Shown piece after piece: positions 39,301-52,274 of a DNA stretch of 64,000 nt. The first letter of the stretch is position 1. Each line of letters starts with the position of its first letter. Under the pieces are notes generated by a model. The model saw only the letters and a list, made by a program, of their open reading frames with translations. It made no database searches and was not told the origin of the DNA. The DNA is from Anseranas semipalmata. Taxonomy: Eukaryota; Chordata; Aves; Anseriformes; Anseranatidae. The DNA lies in contig VXAA01007265.1 in NCBI GenBank assembly GCA_013399115.1, forward strand, positions 560,832 to 624,831. The letters are read 5' to 3'. The position numbers were made by a program, and so were the translations under genes.

Positions 39301-42300
39301 CCCACTATCAGTTGTGGGCTGAGACAAGAACTGTTCCTTTTCAGATGACTTTTCCTTCTTTTATAGCAAAACACTGAAGCTGAACACTTATGAGTAATAC
39401 TTAGTGCAAAACCAGGATATTAATTTTGAGCAATAAACTCTAATATGAAACACTGCCTGGGAGCACTGTAAATACTTATACATTCTCATCTAACCTTTTC
39501 CTACAAACCTTTGGTAACAGCAGGCAGTGAATATTATGATTTCAGACTAATGCCAATCTAAATGTTTTCTTGATAAGAATGCTATATACAGAACTTTTTT
39601 CCCCAGATATCAGCTTTTATTGTGAGGCTAAAATAGTGAGCCAAAGGTAAGGAACAAACCAACAGAATATTCTTTTTGAGACCATAATCAATAAGAAGTT
39701 AATTTTGTATCCATAACCATTCGTGTTGCCATCTAACTTAGAAAAAGGGGTGCGGGACTTCCTCTGCACTATGCATTTCTTCTTATTTGAGTCTTTCTTT
39801 GGAAGTAAGGTATTTAAATTCTTCTGATTTTTTTTTTTTTAATAAAATGACCATGATAAGGCATTCTGTCCTATCAGATGTGTTTCACTGACTGACATTT
39901 TAAACGAGAGTGACAAATTTACAATGATTTGGGTGGTACATGCCGCATACTAAGGAATGAACTTCATTTGCCTTTAAATCAGTCTTCTAGTATTCAGAAA
40001 GGCAATATGTTGTAGGTGGCACTGCCTGCAAACAAGAGTATTTCAGACCACCATTACCATTAAACCACACCAGATCTGGGCTTGTGGTTGTGTCACTGGC
40101 ACCTCCCAGCACAGTGACCTCAAAGAAACATACAGGTGGATGTCCCTTAGCATTAAAGAGCATATCCCGGACACACAATGATAACAGTTTGCCTAGGGAT
40201 TACTCAATCCTGTAAAAAAAATGAAAATAAAAATAAAAAAATCCTACTCTCCCACTTCTGTGCATGTAGCCTCTCCTTCCTTATTTGGCTTCTACCTTTA
40301 TTTTTTTTTACTGCCTGCCCCCTGTTCTTTCTTCTTTGTCATTCTCAAGAGACAGTAGCCCTCAAGTAGCCTTCAAGTCCCATGCACCCAAGTAGCCACT
40401 GTCCCTAGAGACACCAATGACTCTGGCCTGCAGACTCATGTTAGACACAGAAACATTGCCTGCAAGAGCTCTTCCCCCTCACCATCTGCGTGTGAGACAA
40501 CATGCTAAGGGACTGTTTGCTGTCAGAAGTGCACTGTCCCCACAACTTATACAAGGCCTACCATTTTCTTTTACTGTCCACCAAAATACCTGCTTCTAAC
40601 AAATACCCAGTGACCATCTCCATTGCCCATTCATTAAACCTTCAAACAAATGCCCCTCAGCTTTCTCACAGACTGTCTTTAACATTTGGGGCAAACTCCC
40701 TACTAAGGGTTTGTCAAGGTGAATTAGACCGTCACCAACATGGCTTAATATTCTGGGGACTCAGGCTAGCTAATTACAGCTAGCTTTTTATATCGTATGG
40801 GATACATAGGTACCCAAGCATCTGGAAAAACACCTCTCTATCCTCCTTCAAATTCTCATGATGTTTAATGTATGTAATAAGAAATTTTTGGTGACTGTGA
40901 GGATGCAGAAATTGTCAGCCCACTGATCATACTGACCAAACGCTGCTTGTTTCTTTCACTCCACTTACTTATTTTTCTCCTTCTCTTTTCTCTTTACACA
41001 CTTGGGTGTTATACACAGATCATAAAGTTCTCTGAGCCAGGAACCAGGATTGCAGGCTCTGTAGAGCTCCTGCGTGATATAAGGCAAATAGCAATTTAAC
41101 AATGGGCATGTGCACAACTGTCTGAGAAGGTAGATCCAGGTAGATATGAGTTGCATTCTTCCTTACCCATCTGATCATATTTTGTGATCTCACCGGCCTA
41201 AATCCTTATTTTAACCCTAAGTCTATTTAAAGCCAAAAAAAGTGTTATTTCACAATATCAAGCTGTCCAAATTCTGGACCTGAGGAAAAATAAGGGAGCT
41301 TTTTATACTTATACTGCCAGGTCAGATGGTGTTCTGTGTCATGCCATAGATGGCCTTACCCTTATTTATTTAAATATACTTGAGGCCATCTCAGTCCTCC
41401 CTCTGAGTAGTTAGGATAAATTCATTGAACTTTGCAGCCCTGGGAAAATCTGACTACAGAGACTTATGAGGTCCAAATACTGAAGCTGCTTTCTTCTGAT
41501 TGATATATATGTTTTTACATTAATACTGCCATGGCTTTGGCAATTATTACGATGGACACTACAGAAGAAATCCTATAATTAAGCTAACTAAGTTGCATAA
41601 ATAGTAGGGATGTGCATATCAGGTAGACTAACTTTAGAATGTTTTGCACAGACTCTAGAAGCAAGCACAGAAAATAATGGATGAATTCATATTCAGGAGT
41701 AAAGATAATATGAGAGCAAAGAAAAACTTCAAGTCTTCACCTTCACATACCTAATCAGAGATTGAACATTCCAATTTTGCTACATTTCTCTTCTGACAAA
41801 TTAAATGACTATTGGAAGTGACCAAACAACTGTGTTCAGAAGACAGACTGGAAAAATAATGAAGATGGTAGTCAATTTTTTTTATTATTATTCTTATCAT
41901 AATACACAGACACAACATCTCCTACATATAATCATAGATATGCTGTTTTGAAGCTCCAAAGGAGAAACAACTTTAAAAAAGCAACAACACTGAAAAACTA
42001 ATATATCAGTGCACTTAACACCACAGCAGGAAGTGGAGAGCAGAAGCCGCAATACCAACAGTAAGCATGTGTATAATGGCTCAGCAGAAACATCCTCCTA
42101 TGTCTGCTAGCTCTCCACACAGAGTTGCTCAGTGCCCTTTGAACGTATACCCAGTGTTTTCCGAACTAATTATGATACTAGCATATGGTATATTTACCAA
42201 GAAAGAAAAAAGAATTTTTAAAAGCACTGTCATGACCATTAAGGTAGAGAAGAAGTTGGCCACTATTACAGGGCCTGAGCCAGCATTTATTTAAACCAGT

Positions 42301-43354
42301 GCAAAGACTTTCATTGAGTACACAGTGGACTTTGGATCTGGTCCACAATAAATCGAGACTCTTGCTGAGATTCCTGGCCTCATAAGGAGCCAGACTACTA
42401 CAGCACCACCAAAGCTTGGCTAAACAGAAACTGTTCTTGTAAAAAAGCCTATAAGGCATAATAGGGAGGAAAGCAAAAGGTTCCCTTGGAGTTCAACAGG
42501 CTTCTATATAAATGAATTATATGATTGAATGAATATGAATATATATGATGAATTTTAATGAACCTGTGTTATTAATAAAGAACTACAGCTGTACTGTAAA
42601 AATCTATCAATTAAAATTACTGAATATGACCTATAGGCATTCTCCAGTAAATGCTATGATAGTTTTCCACAAACCTATAATGATATGAAACAATATGCAA
42701 TGTCTTGTTAAATCTTGTCTGAGCAGTCCCAAGAGAGATTTCTGGTTACAATGTGGTGCCTACAGTCATAGAAGGGGTTCAGTTTAGGGTCATTCCTAAA
42801 GAAGTGTCCATTTACCAGCCAGGCTGTAGTCTCCTGCACGCCTCCCATCTTGATCCCTAACAGCAGCTCACCTCAGACCTGCAAGCTCTGCAGAAGCTCT
42901 GAGGTCAGTCCTGGATTTCCTCACCTCCAGTCTCCCCCCTGCTGACTGTGTTTTCACCCTCCTGCAGGCCTCCCATGCGGGAAATCAAGGAACAGCAACC
43001 CCTCAACTCCCTGTTTTGTCTTCCACTCTGCGCAGCCCCTCTGACACTTCTGAACTCTCTGCCAGCCCTAGGCAGAGGCAACTCCATGGAAGCAAACAAG
43101 GCACCTGCAGAGTGATTGCACTGTTTTGTGCAGTGCAGCAAAGCTCGGGAGGTACCTTAATGCCATGCTGGAGATGCAGTACAGATGATTTTGGTTAGAA
43201 GAGGTGGTGAAGATGACACAGCTTGAGCTTATTCAAGACAGCACTAAGACCAACAGCAAATATCACGGTGGACACAGCCCAAAATAGAGACCATCAATGC
43301 ATTGGAGGCTGACATTTAGAAACATTTACTTTAACAAGCTTGCTGTCTGGGAGC
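36345..43354. other. non-coding unique DNA
   Basis: About 7 kb without a recognised gene. Contains T-run 39828-39840, an A-rich run at 40214-40241, and short open frames without known motifs. A faint old-repeat resemblance near 38895-38920 (CTCTCAGCACTTGAAAAAGA) was not strong enough to call. The patch 42830-43150 is GC-richer but CpG-poor. Confidence 0.5.
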
Positions 43355-43391
43355 AGTATATATCCAAAGTATATATCCCTAGTATATATCC
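43355..43391 (+). repeat. three-copy tandem repeat, 13-bp period
   Basis: AGTATATATCC starts at 43355, 43368 and 43381, identical each time. The two-base spacers differ (AA, then CT). Confidence 0.93.
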
Positions 43392-44323
43392 AAAAACCAG
43401 ATTACTGAAGTGATGTAGCTCCTTTTTTTCCTTATTTTAACTATTAGAGATCAAACCCTCAGTTATAAATACATATTATTCCAGGAACTTGCCTCCGCAG
43501 CCCCAGTTTCTACTAACTCTTAAACTGTAACCCGCGCATTTCTTTTTCACTCCTGCAGCTATTAAAAATGATGCAAAGTCCTGCTTTCAAATAGGTGTGT
43601 AGCTCTTGCTGTAAGCAGCAACATTTTTCTGAACAGGTTTAAGCTCTGTCATTGCAACCAAGCGTGAAAAAAGCTACCACAAAGGAAAAGTGTGATGGAA
43701 GCAAGCGACAAGGTACCTGGGACAGTGCAGGCAGTAAAAACTGTGAAAGGGTGCTAGCACAGGCCTAATCTTGTGCTGGTAGAGCACTGATCCAACACAG
43801 ACGTCATGTATTCCCTAGGGTTGCTAGTACATGCAGCATGCTTGCTACAATCTCTCCTTTGGTTTTGCAGAGATGCTTTCCTCCTGAAATAAAATGAAGT
43901 CTAGGAGTGTTTTGGATGAGCACAGAACATGGGTCTGGCATCTATAAAATATGACCTACTCAGAACATGAGCAAAGAAAGAAAAAGTTTAAGGAAAACCT
44001 TCTCTAAAATAATAAATAAACAAATAAATAATAACTAAAAGGGCTGTGGAACAGCAAGAATTGTGAACCTTCTTCTAAACATTAATTTTGGAGGTTTCTT
44101 TTTTATTTACATTTGACATTTATCCAAATTTTTGTCACAAAATATGCTACAACAGAAATTAGAACTGTTAATTGAGAACAGGAGTGACAGAACAATTTAG
44201 AAAATCATAAATTCAGCAGTGCTCCGGCCAACAAATCTGACTGCACTCTGAAGCAGGCACCCAGCGCAGAGCTCCTTACATCATCCAAGCATCAAATGTT
44301 GCCAATAAAAGAGTTTAGGTTGC
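43392..44323. other. non-coding unique DNA with AAAT repeat
   Basis: Contains an (AAAT)n-like run at about 44006-44034. Otherwise nothing recognised. Confidence 0.5.
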
Positions 44324-44416
44324 ATGGAATATATAGCCTGGAATGACTGCACAATAAAAATAAACGGGTGTTCAGAAATTTATATGGATTTCAAGAAAGC
44401 ATTTGATATTGTATCA
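44324..44416 (+). mobile_element. probable non-LTR retrotransposon relic (RT motif A)
   Basis: Bases 44378-44416 encode IYMDFKKAFDIVS. This fits the reverse-transcriptase palm motif A of CR1-like LINEs (pattern YxDFxKAFDxV), whose first D is a catalytic metal ligand. The frame continues about 30 codons but loses resemblance right after the motif, and no motif C (FADD) is seen downstream in the plus frames. It is a short plus-strand relic of a CR1-like ORF2. A chance match of about nine diagnostic residues is unlikely but cannot be excluded. Confidence 0.5.
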
Positions 44417-44641
44417 GTACAACAGGAAAGACAGAGTGGTAAAAAGAGAGAGAAATATTATATTGACTTAAATGCTAAAAAGTGTATCAGTAGATGGTAC
44501 AGTTAAAGTACGTACTCTGTTTATGATATTGTATATTATGGTCTCCAACGAACGAGCCAACCGTAGAGTGTAGAAAATGTTTTTTCTCAGAAAAATAAAA
44601 TTCTGTCTTCTCATTCTGAGAAAATAAGTCCTCTCTTTTAG

Positions 44642-44660
44642 AACTGGTGTGTCACCAGTT
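44642..44660. repeat. perfect short hairpin (8-bp arms, 3-nt loop)
   Basis: AACTGGTG, loop TGT, CACCAGTT. No poly(T) or gene context suggests a terminator. Confidence 0.92.
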
Positions 44661-44884
44661 ACTTTAACTCTTACGTGCCTCAATATCTTTAATGTCTTCA
44701 TCTCCACACCCCTCTGGAAATGATGCTGTTCATGTTTCGCAGATTATTAAGTTTTTCTTAAAGGTTGAGTGCGTTTATCATCTGTTTCTGTTTAAGTAAA
44801 CTGTAGGAGCCCAGATATCACCGACTGCAATGAGATCTAGGAACCTATCTGCATCATAAACTTTAACGACCATTTTGGGTAGTT

Positions 44885-44962
44885 GGCATAAAAAGGAACT
44901 AAAACCAGATTCCCCTAACCTTAGACTAGTATCCTAACTTCTGAACCACCTTTTTTCTATTC
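44885..44962 (+). mobile_element. probable ancient MIR/L3-like tail relic
   Basis: Words in order: GGAACTAAAACCAGATTCCC, CTAACCTTAGACTAGTATCC and TAACTTCTGAACCACC. These follow the 3' part of old amniote MIR/L3-type repeats ('gaacccaggtctcc...agtcctctaaccactgaaccac'). The match is diverged and from memory, so the exact family is open. Confidence 0.42.
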
Positions 44963-47900
44963 TTTAAATCCAAGGAAGGCACACAGGAACCTGATTAATG
45001 AGATCAGTGATAAACACTGAGCCAAGATGTAAAAAGATGCAGAAACAGACCATATTCTTAAGAAGTGAAAAACAGAAGCTTTAGTATTAGTTAAGCCCTC
45101 ACCAGGATAATTACATGGCCCATACCAGCTTGATTTAGTTTTCTTGTCTTATTTTTAGAACCGGTATTGCTCCATAACAACAGGGTTTTTGTTCTGGAGC
45201 TTAGGATTCATATCCTCAGATGTGAAGACATGTTTTCAGCTTTAATGATAATAATAATAATAATGGTAACAATGATGACGATGAAAAGGAATACCAGAGA
45301 AGAAAAGAGAGAGCACCCAAAGAGTAAGCTCTGCTAACAATATATTGAGACTTTACTGACCACACATCATCAGTGCAGCTCACGTGGACTTGCACAGCCC
45401 ATCATCCCCCCAAAATAGCGGCTTACTTAATTGCCATCATGCTTCATCATATTCATAGACAGCTCTGACAAGAATCAATAGCAAAGAGGTTTGTTCACTT
45501 AACTTGGCTGATTCTCTTAACTCATTTAAATTTATCATTTTGAATGAACATGCTTTATTTAGCAGGTTAATTCTTATAGCAAGTACCATTCATATTTGTG
45601 GGGAAAGAAGTAGGGGGAGACACAAATTTAGGACATAAATTTGGAATACAAAACATGAAGCAATTGGACAGAATAAAGAGAATAAACTACATCCAGTAAC
45701 CCTATTGCTCTTCTTCAGTTTCAAAACATAATGAGAGAGAACTGAAGAAGCAAATACAGTCATAAGAACTGATTACAGAGCATCAGTCTTACAGTGGTAA
45801 TTCATGAGGGTTGAGTGAAGCAGAGGTGACACACACTGATATTCAGAGATAGGACGCTGGCTGGACCATCTGCACCTTATCACCTGAATCTCCAGGACAG
45901 TATTAAGAAAGGATCTTTCTGATCCGGAAAGAAACTAGCAAAACCTAACAAAAGAAAATACCATCTGCTTGGCCTTTTTATGCCACTGGTAACAGTGATG
46001 AAACATGCAAAGAGAGAGTGACAGCCCCTGAATAAGTCTGTAATTACTTCCATTTAAAGATGTTACAGATTTCAAGGCACAGTGCAAATGGTTTTGAAGT
46101 GAGTGACATTGCAGGCATCTGGCACAACAAGTACAACATTAGCCAGACAGAGGAGCTTAAGCTCTGAAAATGACAATTTTCAGACAAAAATGGGTTAGTC
46201 TTTAATGTCAATGATTTATTTAGATAGCACCCGTGAACATTAAAAGGGCATAAAGTTATGCTCGTAACTTCCCATGCGTCAAGAATGACAAGACTATTCC
46301 TCAGAGTCCGCTGAATAGAGAGATCCATCAGAAGCAGATGGGAAATCAAATTTTCCTGAAAAATGGAAGATTCTGATCTTGTCAACAGAATCTTCAAATT
46401 ACTGTATAAGCCCTTTCATTGTAAGAAAGACAATGGACAAAAACATAGTGAAAAAACTCCATCAGCAGGTGTGCACCTGCGCTGCAAATGGGTGGTTCAC
46501 ATTCCTGGTCTTCTCTGCTCTGTGGCTGTGTCTGCACTTAAGTTTATGAAGCTTGTTGCCTATTACTAAAATAATGATATACCTCTTCTGACAGACAGGG
46601 TTAACCTAGCATGCACGATGGCTCAAGTGCAGAGGATCACATAGCACAGGCCAGGATGAACCTTCAATGTTAAGAAATGAAACATAAGAACAAAAAAGTA
46701 TTGAACAGGCTTAATTTGCCCATTCTTTTGAACAGCCTATGCTCAGCATGACTGGTACTGTGTTGAGAGACCAACTCCACCTCTGAAACAAACAGAGAAT
46801 CCTCAGGGAAAGGCAATTCCCTAAGATAAGGTAAAGGAACCAACCATCCTGCACAGATTGTATGTGTACTCCCCCCCGTTCAAACTTAACCAGCCCAGGA
46901 TACAATCATATCTTGAGTATTATAGATGCTAAAGTGCTAGATACTCTCACGCTCCTTAGTCTATTGCAAAAACACCTTCCTCTGGACCATGCTACAGAGA
47001 CCAACTTCCTAGTGATCCCAGGACTGTCTTTCTGGAATGGACCAACAAGGAAGCAAAGGAGTTGGAAGACCACCTTTGAGCATTTAACCAGCTATAAAAT
47101 ACCATCTGTATGAAAAATACCGCAATTTAAATTTATTAACATCTCTTTTTATGGGACCCTGGTTTTCGCTGCTCACTAGTTTGCCAGATTTTACCTGTCC
47201 TTACTGAAAACTGAACTGTTTTAAGGAATAATCACCCCCACATTATTATTTTTTTTTTTTTAAGTGAGCCTGTTTTACTCATGATGAAACAATTATTTTA
47301 ATTGGAGAAACTGGGATCTGAAGTGGCTATGTTTCAAGGCCCTACTCTTGAAAGTCAGTTGGGGTTGGGTTCCTTGTGTCAGGTGTTGAGCCTTTTCACA
47401 TTCATTTGGGAAGTCAGTCAAACTTAGTTGAGTATGTGTTTTGAAAACTACAGTTGACATGGTAGAAGCTCACCATTTAAAAACAATGCTCTTTCTCCCC
47501 TGTATAAGAACAAAACTCAAATTCCTTACACCCAGGGGATGTTCTGCCTTAGATTAAGTGGAGTTTTTCCTGCAACTGCAAACACCTGAACTTATCCCTC
47601 CAGCACTGCTTGAGCCCAGGAATTCCCAGGGAACTAGAGAGAACACCCAATGCTACAAATATAAAGGTGGGGAGGAGACAGAAACTGGAGGAAGTGATGA
47701 AGGAGTAACTTGGGTCATGCCAGACAGATTTAAGGACTGGCTGAATAAGGCTAGAAAATTAGAGGAAAATGCATAGATTTTATAGATTTCAGACCAAGCA
47801 TGTCTTGGGAGCTAATTGAGACCATCTAAGCGAGGCAACTGGGAAATGGGAGCCAGTGCTGCAGGGGGGGCATACTGAATAAGACACCAGCTTGGAAGAC

Positions 47901-48473
47901 CAGGGCTGAATGAGCCAAGTGTTTGGTACTGAGAAGCAGCAGATGAGTCTTTAGGAAAAATGCGGAAGTTGTAGGGGCAGAGGCAAATAAAATATCCTGG
48001 AAAAAACGGAAAAGAGAACGTCAAACAAGGAACTCAGGAATGGATGTAGACCACCTGACGAGAAAGTAAACTTTCCGGCCAAAAAGATGGATACAGATAG
48101 GGAGGTGGTATCTGCTGGGAAAGGAAACACAACTGGAGAACAGGGCAGATGAGACTGGGTACTGGGGGACTGATGCAGGCTGAAGGATGGCCTGTGCCCA
48201 TTAAAGCACACTCTTCTGCAGAGTGTGGAAGGGAGCCAATGAGTCCAAGCCTGCCCTCTCCCTCTGAAACCAGCTGCTGTCCCTACACAGCTCACGCATG
48301 GGGACTGGCTCAGTCAACAGGGGTCTTGGCCATCGTCACCCCTGCTGATAAGTCACACAAATACTGTGATTTCTTTTTTTCTGATATTTGTATCATTAAT
48401 TCTACATGCTATATGCACCACAGTTAATAGAAGAATAAAATTCAAGTGAAAATATTTGAGAATCCCCAATTTC
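44963..48473. other. non-coding unique DNA with (AAT)n
   Basis: Contains an (AAT)n microsatellite at about 45248-45264 followed by imperfect ATG-rich units. A T-run is near 47250-47262, and a G7 run lies near 47863. Open frames (for example 46044-46397 minus) have no known motifs. Confidence 0.5.
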
Positions 48474-48507
48474 CTTTAATTTGGGGAAGAAAATCCCCAA
48501 ATTAAAG
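48474..48507. repeat. perfect hairpin (14-bp arms, 6-nt loop)
   Basis: CTTTAATTTGGGGA (48474-48487) is exactly complementary to TCCCCAAATTAAAG (48494-48507), with loop AGAAAA. A further copy of part of the arm (ATCCCCAATTT) lies just upstream at about 48462-48472. The stem is too short for a typical miRNA precursor, and there is no gene context. Confidence 0.95.
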
Positions 48508-48920
48508 TTGTCTTTGCTGAATTCAATGCATCAGGAGTATATGCAATTTATGACTGCTTTTAATGTTTCAATCGTAGGCAAACTGTCCCCAGATATGTGT
48601 CCCCACACACATTTTGTAGGGATGGATCTAATTTGTAGTTTTCAGAAGAGCCCTAGGAAAGAGGAAGCAGCAATAAAAGGAGATTGTTTCCTAGAGTATA
48701 GATCCTTTAACTCTATCCTTTCCTTTTTGTACATAAGAAGTCCCACTGAAGACAAAAGAAAATGATGACACATTTGTAAAGGAATGTATTAAGCAGCAGC
48801 AAAACATTCACTATACATATGCTCAGTTGTTTTCTGTCAGCTGATCAGACTGTTTGCTTTCCTATCTATCTGTATCTGCTTTCTGTCCTGTGCCTCAGAA
48901 TTATCCTACCAAACCTAATT
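48508..48920. other. non-coding unique DNA
   Basis: An open frame at 48481-48765 begins inside the hairpin and shows no known domain. Nothing else recognised. Confidence 0.5.
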
Positions 48921-48966
48921 AAAAAAAAAAAAANNNNNNNNNNNNNNNNNNNNNNNNNNNNAAAAA
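48921..48966. other. poly(A) with embedded assembly gap (28 N)
   Basis: A13 at 48921-48933, N at 48934-48961, then A5. The gap sits inside what is probably one longer poly(A) tract. Translations across it are artefacts. Confidence 0.97.
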
Positions 48967-51870
48967 GAGCATGCACATTACTGGAAAATTCATCCTCGGC
49001 TCTTCCACAGGCACTGCATGGGGCAAAATTCAGGTCATTGACCCTGCTTTGATAACTTCTGAAATAGGGTTAACAGATGCCCACTTCACAGAAGGACAGT
49101 GTGGTTGGACTCACAGTAACTGGGGAAGAGCTTGGAGCAAAAGTGCTGTAGCAATACAGAAAATAAGATTTGTACGAAAAAAAAAAAAGGTATCTTTTCA
49201 AGACCAACTTAACTGGAAAGGAAAAACCAAAGTTCTGGACACACCAGCCTTTCTTCCATCACAGCTACAGCAACACTACCACTGCTATGAAAACACTACT
49301 ACAAAACAAAGCTGTTAGTTCACACTATAACAAGTCCAATGCAAAGAAAGGAAATGTGGACAGTATCCAATAACATGCTTGACCTGGCCAAGCCCTTTAT
49401 CACCTACTTTCATCTACTGGTATGAAAGTTTCTGAGTTTTTCTTTACAAAAGCAAGATAGTTGCCATTATAAGAATTTCAGAACTTCTCAGGTTTTTTGT
49501 GTACATCATTTTTTTTCTTCACACATCATTTCTTGAGTAATACATCATGCACTCCACTCTTTGGAGCTGCTGGTGTGATATTACTGAATAGATGCCGCGC
49601 ATTGATTCAGGACTGCTGGGAACTACCAGCTGGCACAGTGGTGGGTAACAGGATAAGTATTAACTTATAGAGCTGGTTCTTCTGTATAGAGAATGGCTTC
49701 TTTCAGTTATAAATAAATAAAAATATTCTAAGCATTTATCTATCCTTACATTTTCCCTGTTTCCAGGACTTCTGAAATGGATCTTTATAATTTGTCTTCT
49801 ATAAGCAATATTAGCAGATAATGACTATAGATGTTTTGCTGCTCTCTACTTATATGCCTGATCCTTAGTTTAAAGCTCTGATGATCACAGTGTTCAGAGA
49901 GATTCACAATTGATTAGTGCAATGTAACATCTTCCAAATTTCCCCTACGTGTAAGAAATGCCACACAAGCTGTGCAGTATTAGGTTGAATAAAGTGCAGT
50001 AATCCAGGCTGCATCAGGAAGAATTCACAGTATTACCACCAGCACACATTGCTATATAGCACTCATACTTGGTGGTTTACAAACAGTGCAGATGGCAGTA
50101 CAAGCTTTAATTCTGGCAAGCATGTATGAGATTAGATATTCTTTTCCTCATAATCTTTTTTAAACTTGCCTCCTCATAGAAATAAAGCTAGCAGAGGGCT
50201 CTGGGAGAGTTCATGAATCAAGTCTTACAGGTAATAAGAAATAAGGAGCTTTAAGATATAGTTTAACGCTCTTCTCAGTAGACTTCACCTCACATCAAAT
50301 AACATCTCAAATGTTTATGGCGTTTCCAAAGGGAGTGTTGTAGTTCTGAAGAGAGTATGTAATCTGGATGTACCAGCAGTGTATCTGGGTCATCCGATCT
50401 TAATGACATTTGTAACAAGACCCTGGGACTGTCAATCATGAATACCCCCTTGGAATAAAAATAAAAACAAAAATAATAAAAAATTAACAATAAATTGCAG
50501 TTCCATTATCTGTATGAGAAAGCCTCTATATTAATTGCATCTCATTAGGGACTAATATTTTACTAGTGAGCACAAACACTATCATGGGAAGCTGTTAAAT
50601 TGTTTTTTTTTTTCTTTTAAGTTTCTTAAATGTGGTTAAGAATCTAAACTCTGGATGTTTTGACCTTTGTGGAGCTTATATGAGAAGTTATTTCAGGAAA
50701 AGTAAAAATGGCTTATTTAAATTCAATAATGGTGAGCACCAAGAGGATCATGCTAAGCAAAATTATGGTTAATAACAGGAGAATCTGAGCTAAAATGCAG
50801 AAAAATATAACAAAAATTATGAAGGATGTCAGATATACACTTCATAATGAGCTCACAATGCAATTTAGCTAAACAAGTTGAGATGGCTTTTTACAAAAGA
50901 AAAGGAACAATACTTGTAAGGAAGTCATAATGCCTCATTTCTTGAAACTGATAAGGCACATTCAGAACAAAATTGGAGGTATTTAACTAAGACAGTGATG
51001 TTATATACTGGGAATTGGAGACAGTTGTCTAAGCTGACATAAGGTGCAGACAGTTACTCTAGATGACTGGGTAGAAAAAATTCAAATTATTCATTCTTCA
51101 TTCCACCTGTTTATTCTTTTTTACCCCAAAATTGCCTCAACTATCAAGCATCTCTTAGCAAGTGTAAAGGCCCTAAACTAATGTATTGATGTGTGCCATA
51201 CATCACTTTATGGGACTTAATTTGACAATTAGATCAGGGAATGTGAGGAGGAAACATGAAATGCCCATTCAGGGTACAGTTTTATGACACAGCTAAATTA
51301 TCCTAATGGCATTCTCTGCTCATTTAGCTACCAAAACTGTCACACCAGACAGGTGAGCGCCAGAGCCATTGCACGTAAGGAGAAAAGAGGAGGGAGAAAG
51401 CCATTTCCACCAGCAGTTAGTTGCAGGATTAACATGGCTGTAATGTAAAATGCAGTGGTTTGTGTGGAGTGTGGGTGTGAGGTGTTGCTGTTACGCTTTT
51501 TTTCCTCCTCCAGATCAGCTCTCTGATCTGTCACTTCTCATGGTCATATTAGCAGTACTACCAATGTGGGTGAGGGAAGCAAGAAGGGTTCTGGGGAGCA
51601 ATGGAAAGAATGGAATGGGTGGTTTTCCAGTGCTTCTGCTGCTGTGGAACTGTCTCAAGTTCAGGAGGTACCAAAATCAGACACAGAGCAGAGAGTCCTC
51701 CCTTTTAGCAGATTCTTGCAAGATGTGGTTGAGAAAAGCAGCTAGACATTTCATAGGTAGACCAGGGTTGCCATACTTGATCAGTTCAGTACTTCATTTG
51801 GCCTTTACACTTCACAGTTTTCAAAGGAAGACAATTAATCCATAATAAACTGACTAGTATCTGAAAACAG
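48967..51870. other. non-coding unique DNA
   Basis: Contains an A-rich run at 50452-50492. The open frame 51450-51845 (131 codons) has no recognisable domain. No dispersed repeat identified. Confidence 0.5.
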
Positions 51871-51890
51871 TATATGCATATATATGCATA
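51871..51890. repeat. TATATGCATA tandem pair forming an 18-bp palindrome
   Basis: TATATGCATA is repeated twice (51871-51880 and 51881-51890). Bases 51873-51890 read the same on both strands. Confidence 0.93.
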
Positions 51891-52217
51891 AGAAAATTCC
51901 TGCTCTTTCAGTGGGTATTTCCCTTATGCAATGAAGCTTGAAGCTTTAGTCATTATCTTAACTTGCATAGCTGCAAAAATTATTCATGATCCTAATGTTA
52001 CCAAATGCATCTACAAGATTTGGCTGGCTGACCTCCTAAGGCTCTGCTTTCTGTAAGACAATGACTACCCACTAGACAAAAAAAGTATTTTCTTTTATTA
52101 GCTCTAGATTGACTGCCCTTTGATTTTACTGTCTGTCTGTTTTTTTTCCCATGTCTCTGAGCAGGTGAAAATGAGGGGTTGATCTGTTTTCATTATGCTC
52201 ATCATACTGCCAAAAAG

Positions 52218-52226
<9 letters not shown>
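51891..52226. other. non-coding unique DNA
   Basis: Nothing recognised. Confidence 0.5.
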
Positions 52227-52248
<22 letters not shown>

Positions 52249-52274
52249 ACAGTTATACCAAATATATATATATA
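52227..52274 (+). repeat. (GA)11 and short (TA)n
   Basis: Perfect (GA)11 at 52227-52248 after an A-rich lead, then ATATATATATATA near 52260-52273. Likely length-variable microsatellites. Confidence 0.95.
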
